Shown here piece by piece: positions 48,465-59,809 of a DNA stretch of 64,000 bases. The DNA lies in the NCBI GenBank assembly GCA_013396915.1, contig VWZL01000658.1, positions 1,513,275-1,577,274 of the forward strand. Reading direction: 5' to 3'. Source of the stretch: Stercorarius parasiticus. Its lineage: Eukaryota > Chordata > Aves > Charadriiformes > Stercorariidae. The translations under genes were made by a program, and so were the position numbers. The notes below the pieces were generated by a model. It had not been told where the DNA came from and made no database searches. It worked only from the letters and a program-made list of their open reading frames with translations. Numbering within the stretch: the stretch's first letter is position 1; each line of letters begins with the position of its first letter.

Positions 48465-48716
48465 TTATAAAAAGGGCAGTTATGGCTATAATTATTTCAT
48501 AAAAATAGAAAACAACTTCTTATGGGAACCTTTCATTTTTTCAAATGTTGTTTGCCACTTACTCTCTCACATACCTTGGGATCAACCCCGTCCTCCTTTC
48601 ACCTTTCATCTCCAGCTCATTCTTTGCCCTTCTGCTTTAACTTTCTCCTTCAGAGGAGGATAGCCAGCATCCTCCAGAACAAACTGGGAACAGAATATAT
48701 TTTAAATCTGCTCCAT

Positions 48717-48730
48717 GTTATCATAGCAAC
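48717..48730 (+). promoter_or_regulatory. RFX X-box-like site 2
   Basis: GTTATCATAGCAAC: the left half GTTATC fits GTNRCC at five of six positions, spacer AT, right half AGCAAC exact. RFX proteins bind such imperfect inverted repeats as dimers. The identical sequence, inverted, recurs at 48955-48968. Confidence 0.45.
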
Positions 48731-48954
48731 CAGAATTTTAAAATTATACAGTTAAATTCCAAAATAGTGTGATGCCAAAATGACAAGAGAACAAATGTCT
48801 TATACAATTATGGCAATAGGGATGGCTACACGGGAAATTATTCAGAATTGCCTAATTTTTACAGGCTTAATGAGTCACTCATGAATATGGTCTTACACGA
48901 TCATACTGTACTTGTTTCAGCCCTGTGCACTTTGATTCTGTTCCCAACACATTG

Positions 48955-48968
48955 GTTGCTATGATAAC
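48955..48968 (-). promoter_or_regulatory. RFX X-box-like site 3 (inverted copy of site 2)
   Basis: GTTGCTATGATAAC on the plus strand is the exact reverse complement of site 2. The identity extends by two bases to 16 bp (48953-48968 against 48717-48732). It is 224 bp from site 2. Confidence 0.45.
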
Positions 48969-49188
48969 GCCGTGCAGTTTCCTGTCCACAAGGTACTTCT
49001 TGCTGCAATGTGGGCGATAATAAATATGGCTTGGTGCATAAACCCAGGTGAAATGAATCTATCCCCTCTCTGGCAGCACGTTGGAGAGATTGACACGTTA
49101 TGCCAATCTGCTTTCACATTCCTTCTGTTTCTCCTCACTCTCTCCCTTTCTCTCACATTGTCTGTCTCTGTACCTGTTTTTTTCCACA

Positions 49189-49208
49189 CTCTCTCTCTCT
49201 CTCTCTCT
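49189..49208. repeat. (CT)10 microsatellite in a pyrimidine tract
   Basis: Ten CT units end a longer pyrimidine-rich stretch running from about 49120. A length-variable marker is likely, and a GAGA-type binding tract is possible. Confidence 0.9.
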
Positions 49209-49420
49209 TGGCACTGACACTTTCATCTTCTCCCTTGGGGATTGGAGATGTCACTGCGGGAAGTGCTTGTCCGCCTCTCCGGCAGCAGCAGAGCCCTGTG
49301 GCTTTGACAAACCTCATTTAATTGGGAGGAAGCCAGGAGGGTTTGAAAGAACTGAAACATCCACGAAACTCCTTTTATCAGGCATAATTTAAACTCTGCA
49401 TGGAAAAAACCCTATATGTA

Positions 49421-52400
49421 TAAAGAAAAGTCAACTTCCCTCCTGCTGTGCGTGCTCCCCTCCTCCCCCCCCGGCACAGGCAGGCTCCTGCGAGATTCCA
49501 TCTTTTCATTTTTCTAAAAGTGTCAAAGTAGATTTGTGCTCTGTGGCTGGGTGAACAGAAAAGGAATGCAGATGTCTCTCACTCATGCACATACACACAG
49601 AGAGCACCTTCTGAAGGGCGGCAGTTTGGGAGAGACACTAGCTGGCTGCTCCTTCACTTGGGATGTGTCGCAGGAGCCAGAAATTAAGTTTTCAAATAGC
49701 TTGACATCACAGTGCAAGAAGGCTTCTTCTTAATTGCCCCTATCTTAAAAAAACCCAACAAACTAACTCGTGTAGTGGGTGCCCAGGAGACAATGGGGAG
49801 TATCAGGGCTCTCTGGCCTGTTGCCCGATAGGAGGGAGCTTTTTCTGGTAAGGAACAGAACCTGTAGCTTGAGAGACCTGGTATTTATTGTCAGCTCAGG
49901 GCAGGAGATGCAGATCTGTGTGTATGCAGCTGTGTGCTTAAGGAGAAGGGAGCAAGGGAAGAAGAAAATTAAGCAGGTAAAACTGAGGGAGAACTGGTGC
50001 GACAGGGTATGGGGAACAGCTGTTGTCTCTGAACATCAAAAGGGAGCAAGAGGAGCGGTCCAAGGGAATTGGGGCTAGCACATCATTCTGAGCAGCTGGG
50101 AATTCAGGACATCAGGAGGGACTGGCATGTGAGTTACACTGAATATACAGTGTGAGCCAGCCTGAGGGAAAGCTCTGAGCCTCTGGGGTTACAGCATGGG
50201 GGAGAAACGACCTGTCAAAGCATATACACCTCCGCTTTGTAAATGTACCATGGCGGCAGCCCATCCAGGTCCCCTTCTAGTATTAACACAGTGGTCGAGT
50301 GGAAGAAAACAGAAAAACAAGCTGTCAGATTTTCAATGGGACGTATTTGCAGCATATGGGAGTGATAAGGGAGGGCAGGCAGAAAAGAGAGAGAGATCTG
50401 GGTGAATGGCAGAGACTTTCAAAGTATATAAGAAACCCATAATAAATGGCATGTGAATTAGCTCTTTCTTGGTGAGATGAAATCAAGAGTTAACTTACCA
50501 GCAGAAACCTGATAGAGCTGAGGAGGCAGAGGGCTGAAGAAGCCATGAAGAAGCGCATCTTGTGCAGAGATCCGGCCTCGAGGGAAGGCTGTATGCATCC
50601 TGGAGGCCAAATCCTCTGCTGCTGGCACCCTGCTCAGCCTAGGAAAACAGGAGGAAAAATAGCGTAAGAGATGAGCACAAGCCAGGAAGCTGGAACCAGA
50701 ACTTGACCCAGCCCTTCTCAGAGCTTGAGGCAGAGATAGTAGAGGGACACAGGGGAGCTGGATAAACCCATCCCAGCTGTATAGCTTTCCAGGACTTTTG
50801 CTTTTCCATGTGAGTTTGATTATGTTGGAGTAGATGCATCCAGGATCTCAGCTTAAACTCATGTTTTCAGAGGAATTTTGAAAATAAATTGCTATTTCAT
50901 AAAAAGAAGGTTGCAAGTAAAAGGCAAAAAACTGCTGGGAAGACTGTATTTTATATGTCGTAACTGGAATATCAGAGGTTGGTGTTACCGGTTTACAGTG
51001 ACAATGCAAGTGCACAAAATAACCTGGCTGGCCCACTGACCAGACCAGAGATGAAAACTAAAAAAATAAAGAAAATACCATTTCCCCTTTTCCTACCCTA
51101 GTACCAGTAGTGCAGCTGGTTGTAAAACGTGTTGGGGATTCATGGAGATGAATCTGTTTCTCAAGATGAGTGCTTAAAATAGATGCAATACACACATGCT
51201 CCATGCCCAGCAAATAGCAATGCCAAGTGGCTGCTTTCTAGAGGAGCAAACAGCTGGGGACAAGGAAGTGGAAGAGAGAAAACAAACTAGCAAGGAAACA
51301 AATAAAAATAGTCATTTAGTTTTACAGCTTTTAGTTTGTTTGTTTGTTCTGATCATGTTTCAGCATCAGGAGGCCCATCACGGCCTGTTGTGCTTCCTCC
51401 CTCGGCCCCCACCAGTGCTTCCCCTCCAAGTGACATCAGGCACCGGGATCCCCCTTCCCCTGCACTCCCCCTCCCTACACAGGACACTTGACATGCTGAC
51501 ATTTTCATTTTGAGGAGATAAAATGTAAAAAAAAGAAGGGGAAAAAACACAGAGAGAGAGAGGTATCCTGAGAAACAGATTTATAAAAGGTATCTGGCCT
51601 CACTGCGGTAGGCAACTGCTGAATTCTCTCCTCCAGCAAAACAGTTCAAGCCCCTGCTGCTCTGGGGAGCAGGGACAGGACAGGGAGCCAAAGCATCCAG
51701 CCTGAGGCTGCTTGCTAGGGCTGCACCACATGCTGCCCCTGCCATGGCAGGGTCTTACTGGAGACCCTCTGCTCCCTCGGTCCCTGATGCTGCAGGCGCC
51801 CACACTGGGCTGCAACATGGTTCAGTGCTTCCCACCATGGCTCAGGCTTCCTGGTGGTGGCCGAGCTCTGCACAGAGCTCCCCTTTGATTTCTTAATTGG
51901 CCATGGAGAGTCACGGCTGAGTGGTCTGCATGAAGCAGCTCTTTCCTTCTCAAGAGCTGAGCATGCCAAGGCGGCCGTTCGGCCATGCTGGCATAAGGAC
52001 TCTGTAACGCAGAGTTGGAGCTGGCCCACATGCAGCCCAGAGCTCTGCCACAGAGGGCTCGACCAGCCCATCGATACGGGGCTGTAATGGGGCCTGTCAA
52101 GCCATTATAGCCAAAAAGCAGAAGTGCAATACAGCAGAGTTGCAAGGAATATAGTTATTTCTTTGTTCAGGCTGAGAGAGGATTTGTTAACTTCCAGGGC
52201 CTGTGTTATCAGGATTTGGGACATCCTGAGCTTTGTGTTTTTCTGAAGACATGCATGACAATGGCTGGCATTTCAGCAACCTGTGCTTTGCTGAAAACTT
52301 CAGCAGTTTGTTCAGCCATTCAGAACAGCACCTGGGAAACCCAGCTCTGAAGGGCCGCACACTTCCCTCTGAGAAGGCCTGGATCCCAGGCAATGAGCTG

Positions 52401-53540
52401 AAGAAATAATAAACAGCAGCGATGAAAACTGTGGTTACATCCTCAAAAGAATATTTGATTCTTGACCTGTGCATGAACACAATCCTGAGAACAAATCCTG
52501 CCTAGTCTTTTCCTACATAACTATAAAGCCTGTTGTGTGCCTCAAAATTAGTGCTGGGGGGGGGTGATTCAATTTCAATGACTCTCTGAGCTAGGTTAGG
52601 GCACTTTACCTGATTATAAATTTCTTTCACTGATACATATATACATTATGTGTGTGTGTGTGTGTACGTATATATGCTTGAAAAATACTCCCTTCCCTTA
52701 GCACACTAGGGAGCCATTGGGTGGTGTTGGTGTGCCTGGTCAAGCTGAGGTATGTAACCGTGGCCCTAGTCTCATAGCTTTTGGCCACTGAAGAATGTGA
52801 ATTTTCCCCTCCTAACTAATCACAAGATTATTTCATTGTCTCGTAAAAATGCTGTCCTAGCACGTCTTCCTTACCACTGTTGAGCAACATTCCTACAGTC
52901 TGTTTCTAGAAATGAAGACTGGGACAGTGCAAAGTCTGTCTTCAGTGTGGGCAAGAGGCCCTGGGAAAGTACAACCTTCTGATTCGAACTCTGCCCCGCA
53001 AAAAGCTGCCCATAGTGTCACTGAATCACTGCTTATCTGAGAATAATCACTACTCCTCTGGGAAAAATAAACCCACTGTATGCCTACCTCTGCTGCGATC
53101 TCTCAAAATCAGTTGCTTAACTGATGTTAGATCTGCTTGTTACTACAGAGCCACCCAGCTCTTCCTGAGCTTGCCAAAAGAGCTCATTTCAAGTTAAATG
53201 ATTGCATAAAGAAACAAATAAACCCAGAGGCGATTTTGACGTTGCCGTTATAGGTAGCTTACCTGTCACAGATGACTCGGAGTCTCTGAGGTCTCCTGGA
53301 AGGAACCAGTTCTAGAAAGTGTAATATGCAATCACAGGATTAAATGAAAATCAAGCCAAAACCCATTCTTTGAGCCCTTACAAAAGACATGTGCTCGGAA
53401 TTTCAAAGGGCCCTATAGAATCTGTCATCTTAGTATTTATAAATATACATTATTCCTATAGGAGTTGAGTACAGCATTGATGTTAATAAGGCTGTTCCAG
53501 TTCTGTAACCCTTTCCTTTAATGCATCTGTGAATATAGGC
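49421..53540. other. Long non-coding stretch, simple repeats only
   Basis: No gene or dispersed repeat is recognised in 4.1 kb. A C8 run is present near 49465-49472, a G9 run at 52556-52564 and a TG microsatellite at 52633-52675. The minus-strand frames at 51600-52145 overlap each other in three phases in a GC-richer patch and are not convincing. Confidence 0.4.
52633..52675. repeat. TA/TG compound microsatellite
   Basis: A (TG)n run of eight to nine units at 52649-52665 flanked by ATATATACAT and ACGTATATAT. Alternating purine-pyrimidine, so potentially Z-DNA-forming. Confidence 0.9.
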
Positions 53541-53610
53541 CTTGAGCCTCCTTCTGTTACGGTGCGAGTCTTTGCTTTGACTTCAATAAAAGCAGCATCA
53601 GTCCCTAAAG
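53541..53610. repeat. Old amniote repeat, 'TTGACTTCAAT' motif
   Basis: CTTCTGTTACGGTGCGAGTC, then TTTGCTTTGACTTCAATAAA, then AGCAGCATCAGTCCCTAAA follows the order of an old family ('...ttgacttcaatgggagcaggatcaggccc'). The first 70 bp of a 144-codon frame (53529-53963) lie in it, another reason not to call that frame a gene. Confidence 0.4.
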
Positions 53611-55354
53611 CCTTCACACGAAGGAAGCAGAAAGAGGTTTGCAGGCCTAAATTCCCAGCAATTGTCTTGGCTTACCAAGGGGCTGCTGAGCCTCACGTAT
53701 TGCCCTGTGGGCACATGGGGCTTTTGTGCATGGATCTGGCAGAAAGACTGGGGATGGAGCAAAGGCACTTGGGTCCTACTCTCTTCTTGCCCACTGCTCT
53801 TGCTGTCAATCCCTTACTAAGTTTGTCGTTTATCAAGTTAACCATTTTCATGCACCCTTTGCACTTACTGATACAAACATCTCTACCAGACTGGAACTTT
53901 GCGGAGTTTGCAGTTTTGGGAAGGCCGTGTTGTTGTTGCCATTTGTCAAGGACACATTTCTAAACGTTGTGGAAAATGTAGAGGAATACATTCCTTAAAT
54001 GTTTTTTTATGAAGCATGAATTTACTCAGGCTTAAATAGGAATGAATGGCTTAAGCCTGGAAGATTTCCCCTTAGAGCTGATCAACAGAGATATTTTCTT
54101 GCATCAGAAAGGCTGCAATTTCTACCCAGCTACATTTTCCTGAGTACCATTTCTGACAGCAGAGATGAACAGTGGTCTAGCCATGGAAAGGAGAGCAGGA
54201 AGGGTGGTGTAAACTTGTCTTCCAGCCCAGCTTGGACAAGCATTCCCCGCGGCACCGAGACCACCAGGAGGCAAGCACCACTGGTCTCTTGCCAGTAGAC
54301 TCAGAAATCGGCTGGGGCTTAAGCTGCACCATCCGAGAGCATCTGCCATCCCTTTCTGTTCAGGAGCACCAGCCACGTCATTCAGGGACGGAAGCTGCTG
54401 TCTGTGGGCAAAGTGTGAGTCCACTCTGCCTTCGTCGGCACAGCCATTTGCAGAGTGCCAGGCCCAGGGGCTCCGTCACTCAGTGTCTGACTTGATGCAC
54501 AGACAATTAGAAAAAGCGCAACTGACTGGACTTTCGGTACTTAACCTTTCCAACAGCAATCTTTCACCATTAAGCCAGGCAAGCAGGTTGTTAAACCTGT
54601 CTATCACAGGGTAAGTAACAGTTCACAATTGAAGTGTTACCCTACACGCAAACACTAAGGTAATTGCTAAAGCAGTAAATGGCAATATAATCTCGGATGG
54701 GACTCATGACTGTTTAAGTGCCAGAGCACTGGAATTATCGCCAATATATACAGGTTATATATTAGTATCTTGAATAACCCCTTCCCAAATCAGTCACTGA
54801 GATTAACTCTGGCAGAACATTCCTCTTGGAAGACTAGTAACATTCTCTATGGATCCTCTTTCCTTCGTTTTGCCCCCTCGACTGTAATAAAAGTGCAGAA
54901 ATAAATTGCCCATATTGAGTAGAAATGTAAAGTTTCCAGGCAGAATAGAAGAAAAACAATTTAAAAAATGGTTTGGAAAGGCATAACATTTTTTTGTATG
55001 AGGTAGAAATTTTTACCTCTTAATAGAGCTGGCCAAAAACTTTCAGATGTTGTAACTTTCTGCCAGAAAATTTTGATTTATGAGATGGAAACATTCCATT
55101 CAATTTCCTTTAATATTTAATAAAAATGTCAAGATGACTTAAATATTGTACTTTAACTCTACTGAAATCTTTTAACATTAATATTCTTTAGTGAGTTTAA
55201 CATAAAAGTTAAAAAATGCATGTTCAGTTGATAACAGCAGGGCAAAATGTTTCAATGATACCTAACTGAAATGTCACCTTGTTTTTGTGGAGTGCATTTT
55301 CAGGATTAACATTCCAAAGAGAAAATAGGATTTTCTTCACAGATAGAAATATCA
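53611..55354. other. Non-coding stretch, nothing identified
   Basis: 1.7 kb without recognised content. From about 54880 to 55340 the sequence becomes very AT-rich. Confidence 0.4.
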
Positions 55355-55490
55355 GCTTGCTTATGGAACTGGAGGGAATACCTGAATTATAGTCTTGGTT
55401 GTCTCGAGCAAGTCTCTTGACTTAAATTTGTTACTTATATAACATGGAGATTAATAATTATCTACAAGAGGTAGTGTAAGAGCCAGTGAG
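55355..55490 (+). repeat. MIR-type SINE relic (plus strand)
   Basis: CTCGAGCAAGTCTCTTGACT (compare 'cttgggcaagtcacttaacc'), then TTGTTACTTATATAACATGG (compare 'cagtttcctcatctgtaaaatgg'), then AGATTAATAATTATCTAC and GTAGTGTAAG (compare 'ggataataatagtacctac ... gttgtgagga') reproduce the central MIR sequence in order and spacing. The head from about 55355 is weaker. This is one of the clearest SINE relics here. Confidence 0.6.
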
Positions 55491-55522
55491 CCAACTACTG
55501 CTGCCCCTGTCCAAACACATCT

Positions 55523-55555
55523 CTCAGTGGAGAATTCTGCTTGAGTGAGGACTGC
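55523..55555. repeat. Old amniote repeat fragment, 'TTGAGTGAGGACTGC'
   Basis: CTCAGTGGAGAATTCTGCTT followed by GAGTGAGGACTGC matches the second half of the family at 26567 ('ttcagtgggagttttgcttgagtaaggactgc'). Short, so modest confidence. Confidence 0.35.
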
Positions 55556-56477
55556 CAAACTTGCCACTTTGAGTATACAAAGCTTTGATTATAAATGGAA
55601 GATATGGGTAAGAAAACAGTGTGTCTCTGCTCAAGGATTTAATGCAGTTAACTAATCCACTTTAAATCAGTTCAGATTAATCTCCTGACTGACCCCATAT
55701 AGACAAACCCTTAGAGAATGCTGAGGCCCCATTGTGTCCAGCAGGGTAAGAACATAGCAGTAAATATTTTCCCTACTGTAAAAACTAGGACCAATCTAAA
55801 ATTGTAAAACAATGTAAACAGCTGTTCCTTAAAGGTAAGAGATAAAGAATATTTGGATATCATTCCAAAAAGTGGATGAACTACTGATTTCATCATCTTA
55901 CAATGCTGATATAGACATAAAATGATGGGATTGTGTAGGGCTGATTGGCTTTTTTAAACGTACGAGTAGATCTGAAAGGTAGCGCTTGGGTTTGTTATTT
56001 TCTATTGGTATGCAAGGCAGTGTGTGCTAATGAGGAAATACCTTCCTATATGAAAATCCAGGTGGAAGTGGCTAATGAACTGATAATGAGGCAAGCAAGC
56101 CAGAGGACAAAAGTTAAACTTTCCTAATTGATGAATAGAGAGAAAGAGGATGCCAAGTGCTGCTGGATGAAGGCACTGGGGTTGCAGGCTCGAAGAGAAA
56201 ATTTCTCTCATTAGTGAAATCTCTGTAGCTGCAGGACAGAAGCAGAGCTCTGCCTGTGTGGCAGGCTGGAAACTGCAGTCTGTGCCCGGTGCCAGACAGA
56301 TAGGAAGTTTCCCTGCAGCCTGGCCAGCATATACTGCACATTAGTTACAGTGTTGCTCTTCCCTTTGGGATCAAAGCCACATGCAGTTTATTATGACAAT
56401 AAAAATTTCATCGTTTTAGAATTCAGTTTCAAACCATCCCATTTTTTAAATGAAGCATCAGCATAAAAAGTGAGATT
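55556..56477. other. Non-coding stretch, nothing identified
   Basis: AT-rich unique sequence with no recognised gene or repeat. Confidence 0.4.
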
Positions 56478-56504
56478 AAAAAAAAAAAAGGCAAAAAAAA
56501 AAAA
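56478..56504. repeat. Paired A12 runs
   Basis: Two runs of twelve A separated by GGC. Neither has a recognisable retroposon body before it. Prone to slippage in sequencing. Confidence 0.85.
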
Positions 56505-56578
56505 GCACTCGGAGTGCAGACTTCTGCATTCTCAAAAATGCCTTTTAAAGTTAGAGGTTCTGAGCCTGCTGCTTGTTG

Positions 56579-56596
56579 CCTCCATCTGGTGGTGAC
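56579..56596 (-). promoter_or_regulatory. CTCF-like motif
   Basis: The minus strand reads CCACCAGATGGAGG, fitting the CTCF core CCASYAGRKGGC except for A in place of the final C. A single motif match of this quality is suggestive only. Confidence 0.3.
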
Positions 56597-57932
56597 ATTT
56601 TGGAAGCGCAACAGAGACTAAAAATCTGTACTCTGGAGCAGAAGTTGACTCTGGAAAGCTTCTAAATCTCATTCAGCGTAGCAAAGCCTGCAGGTATGTG
56701 AAAAACTAGGCTTAATTTAAAAGTCATTGCTGCATGTGAAAAAGCCCAGTGTAAAACCTGCATCTGCTAAGTGAGATGATACTACCTGCCACAGGAAAAT
56801 TCATTAGCCTGTGTGATAAATCGAGGAGTAAAGCTCACTCATAGTGAGTTCATCACGTTATAAACAAATAAGCACTGTTCCCAGCTCTTTGGAACCCAAA
56901 TGTCAGAAAAAGGAAACAAAAACCAACTCGGTGCATTGGGCGCTCCAGTATTCCCAGTTTGGCAAAAGCACTAGCTTAATGTCATGGGCTGTGATTCCTA
57001 ATCCTTTCCTGCCCTTGACCCCTGCTGTCTAGATTCAAACTTGTAACCATTAATGGGGCTGGATCAAAACACTGGCCTTCTGGTGTCACCAATGGTGTTT
57101 AGAGGGGATTTAAACTCCCTGCTTTTCAGCGCAATGAAATGAACACAGCAGTAGATTAATGCAAGGATTTGAGCTCACACAGCATGAGAGCTTTCAAAAA
57201 TAGTGTTAACAGAGCTACAACTGCCTCTTTCAGGGGAAGCAAAATGAGGGGAACAGAACAAATGAACAAACACAGGGCAAAGCCTTGTCACTACGGGCAG
57301 GGCTTCTAAGCCTGGGGAGCTAGGGAGAGGGCCAGCGAGTGTGCTGAGACATGGGGCAGGAGCTCTCCCAGCCCTTCATGTTCTGCAGGAACCAGTTCTC
57401 AAGCCAGGGCTGGGATAAAACCGTGCTTTCAGGCCCCACAGCTGCGTGTAATTCCCTACCCCAACCATCTCTCTCGCAGGGAGATGGGGAGAGATCACAA
57501 GCTGCAGGGCTGGACAGAGAAGACTGCTCACCCATCCTTCCTGTTCACCCGGGGTCAGGCACAGGCTGAGATTTTGGCAAACTGTAGGCAATGGGGATGA
57601 GGCCCATTTCTGAACTTCTTTGTGCAAGAAGACACAGGGGTATAGGGTGGACAAATATTCCTTTGCCTATTTCACCCCTTGCCAGTTGCCCGTAGAGGAG
57701 GCAGAGGAGCTGCTCTTCCCCCAGCTGCCCTGCGTGTGCCTGGCTCAGACCCTACAGCCCATGCTCTATCTCCTCTTCAGACTCTGCAGCAGGATGTGCT
57801 TGAGCCCACAGCAGTGACAGGAAAATATCTAAAGGTTTCCAGCTTTCATTTCAAAGATTCCTGCTAACCCACCTGGCCCAGGAACACTTCCAGTAACAAC
57901 CTCAGTCTGGGGCTGAGCCTACACTGCTGAAT
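56597..57932. other. Non-coding stretch, nothing identified
   Basis: The GC-richer part near 57320-57870 has frames in several phases on both strands, none with a recognisable domain. No repeat family is seen. Confidence 0.4.
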
Positions 57933-57978
57933 CCAGTGGGAGTTTTGCCATCAACTTCAATGAGAATAGGATCACACC
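57933..57978. repeat. Old amniote repeat, 'GTTTTGCCATCAACTTCAATG'
   Basis: CCAGTGGGAGTTTTGCCATC, then AACTTCAATGAGAATAGGAT, then CACACC is a good copy of the ancient dispersed motif 'cagtgggagttttgccattgacttcaatgggagcaggatcaggccc'. This is the clearest member of the family in the window. Confidence 0.6.
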
Positions 57979-59766
57979 TCAGTGCTTTGTTTCGCCGTGT
58001 TCGTTCCTTGCCTCGGGCAGGAACCTGTTTGTTTGTTTGCTGCCTGCACTCACTGCGAACATCAATAGGACTAGCTAAAAGCATTCAAACCATCAGATTT
58101 GGGGAAGTGCTCCAAAGTTTGTTTGCTTATCTGAACCATCCCAGGCACTCAGATTCACACAACTGGGCTGGAAATAACCTCAAGAGAGATGGTTTTCTCA
58201 GACAGACTCTACAGCTTCCACTCGGGCTGAGCATGTCCTGGGGCGGGGGAAACAGCACTCGTGCTTCAGGGAAGAGAGGGGAAGTGCGCAGGAGCATGTG
58301 AACGGCAAATAGCTTTAAACAAAGAGACTAATTTGCCTTCTCACCAGCAGCCCCATCAAAAACTGGCTTGATTTAGTTCATGACTAGGGCAAACAGTCCA
58401 ACCTCATATGACTAACCTTCTTCTATCCAGACTGGTTTGTATAATCCAGGTGTGAGCTAAGTGCTTGGTTCATACGTGGCTGAAGCAGCTCGGACCCCCT
58501 AGACAGGCTCTGAGGAGGGGAAAGGGAGGTTGCCTCTCCATCTGGCACAGCTGTTGACCCCAACACTGGCTCAGTACCCCTCTCCCATGTGTTTGCTGGC
58601 ATGGTGGGATGCTCCCACAGGAAGGTGTCCTCTAACTCCTGCATTTCTGTCTGCTCCAGCCACAAAAGGCACCGGCATCACAGGATAACAGCACAGCACA
58701 GGTCAATTCTGCCCCGCTGGAGTCCATTCTATCAAGCCTGAAAGCAACTCAGACTTGAAAACTGCTTATGATGACTAGACTTGTCCTTACTGGAGCTATT
58801 TCCATGCTGCCTAGGTGCCTGTCCTCTCCCTCCCAGCCCTGCCACTGGCACCATCCACAGCAGCAGAGGACAGCACTGCTACTCAGAAAAAATAGAGCTA
58901 AGCCAGAGCTGCTGCTCAGGGCAGTTCTGGGCACTCACACACTCTCTGTCGTCTGTACTAGTTTCTTTGCTAGTGTAGCCTTGATGCTTGCACTTTTAGA
59001 TTGTCCCTCTGTATAGCATCAGGATACATAATCATCATCACTGAGAGTTTTTGGCCTTGTATGAGCAGATGACTGGCATAAAAAAAAATTCTTTGTGATC
59101 AGTTTGTCCCAAACACAAGCATTTCTTTCCTCCCAGACTACCCTTCCCAACTTGCAGACTACCCAGCCAAGCCTTCAACAACTCAGAGAAGAAAGTGCTT
59201 CCTCCAGCTGTCTGCTCTGTGCTGGCTCCCTATCCAAATAAACTTTCTGTGGACAGCGACACATTCCCATTTCACGCTGGTTTGATTAATGTGTCTCAGC
59301 TAATTGTGTGAAGGATTCCAGTCCTTTCGGCTGTGAGACCAGGTTATTGTTCAGCCAGTCGTGGCTACCATGTGAAAATGGAGGCTGTTTAGTGTTCATG
59401 CACCAGAATCAAAGGAGGGGCATCTTGGACTGGGTCACAGAGCAACACCCACTTCTTTGAAAAGATGTTACTATGCTCTACTAAACCTGTAAACCTCTTG
59501 CTCAAAGCACGTCTTCTCCCTCCTCCTCTCCCCCCTGCTCTTTTTCCCCCCTTCTGGATAGACAGGCTCCCCCCACCACTCTCTTAGGGTACAAGTGAGA
59601 GAGAATGGCTAGATTGTAGATGGGTGGATTTCACATTCTAGGGTTTTTAATATTTCACTTTTATATTTCTCTTAGAGAATGATCCTGCTGAGAGGCTGAG
59701 AATCAGTGCTCATCATTTCCCCCTCACTGACACTTGAATATATTTTCCCAAGAGAAAACATTAAAC
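57979..59766. other. Non-coding stretch, nothing identified
   Basis: 1.8 kb without recognised gene or repeat. CAGACTACCC occurs twice, 23 bp apart, near 59133-59165. A pyrimidine-rich stretch lies at 59510-59580. Confidence 0.4.
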
Positions 59767-59809
59767 AAAAAGAAAGAGAGAAAGGGAGAGAGAGGGGGGA
59801 GAGGGAGAG
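59767..59809. repeat. Purine (GA)n tract
   Basis: About 43 bp of G and A only (AAAAAGAAAGAGAGAAAGGG continuing as AGAGAGAGGGGGGAGAGGGA), directly upstream of a ~58-bp tandem repeat. Confidence 0.9.

Larger units (their letters stand above)
48420..49420. promoter_or_regulatory. Candidate regulatory block with X-box cluster
   Basis: Mostly AT-rich unique sequence holding three RFX X-box-like sites (48451-48464, 48717-48730, 48955-48968), followed by CGATAATAAATATGG, GACACGTTATGCC and CTCATTTAATTGGG elements and a pyrimidine tract with a (CT)n microsatellite. I see no coding frame. A role as enhancer is inference from motif content. Confidence 0.35.

Noticed and set aside
51600..52145. Three overlapping minus-strand frames
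   Set aside because: Mutually exclusive phases in a GC-richer patch, without motif or homology.
53529..53963. Plus-strand frame of 144 codons
   Set aside because: Its start lies in an old dispersed repeat, and a second frame overlaps it in another phase.
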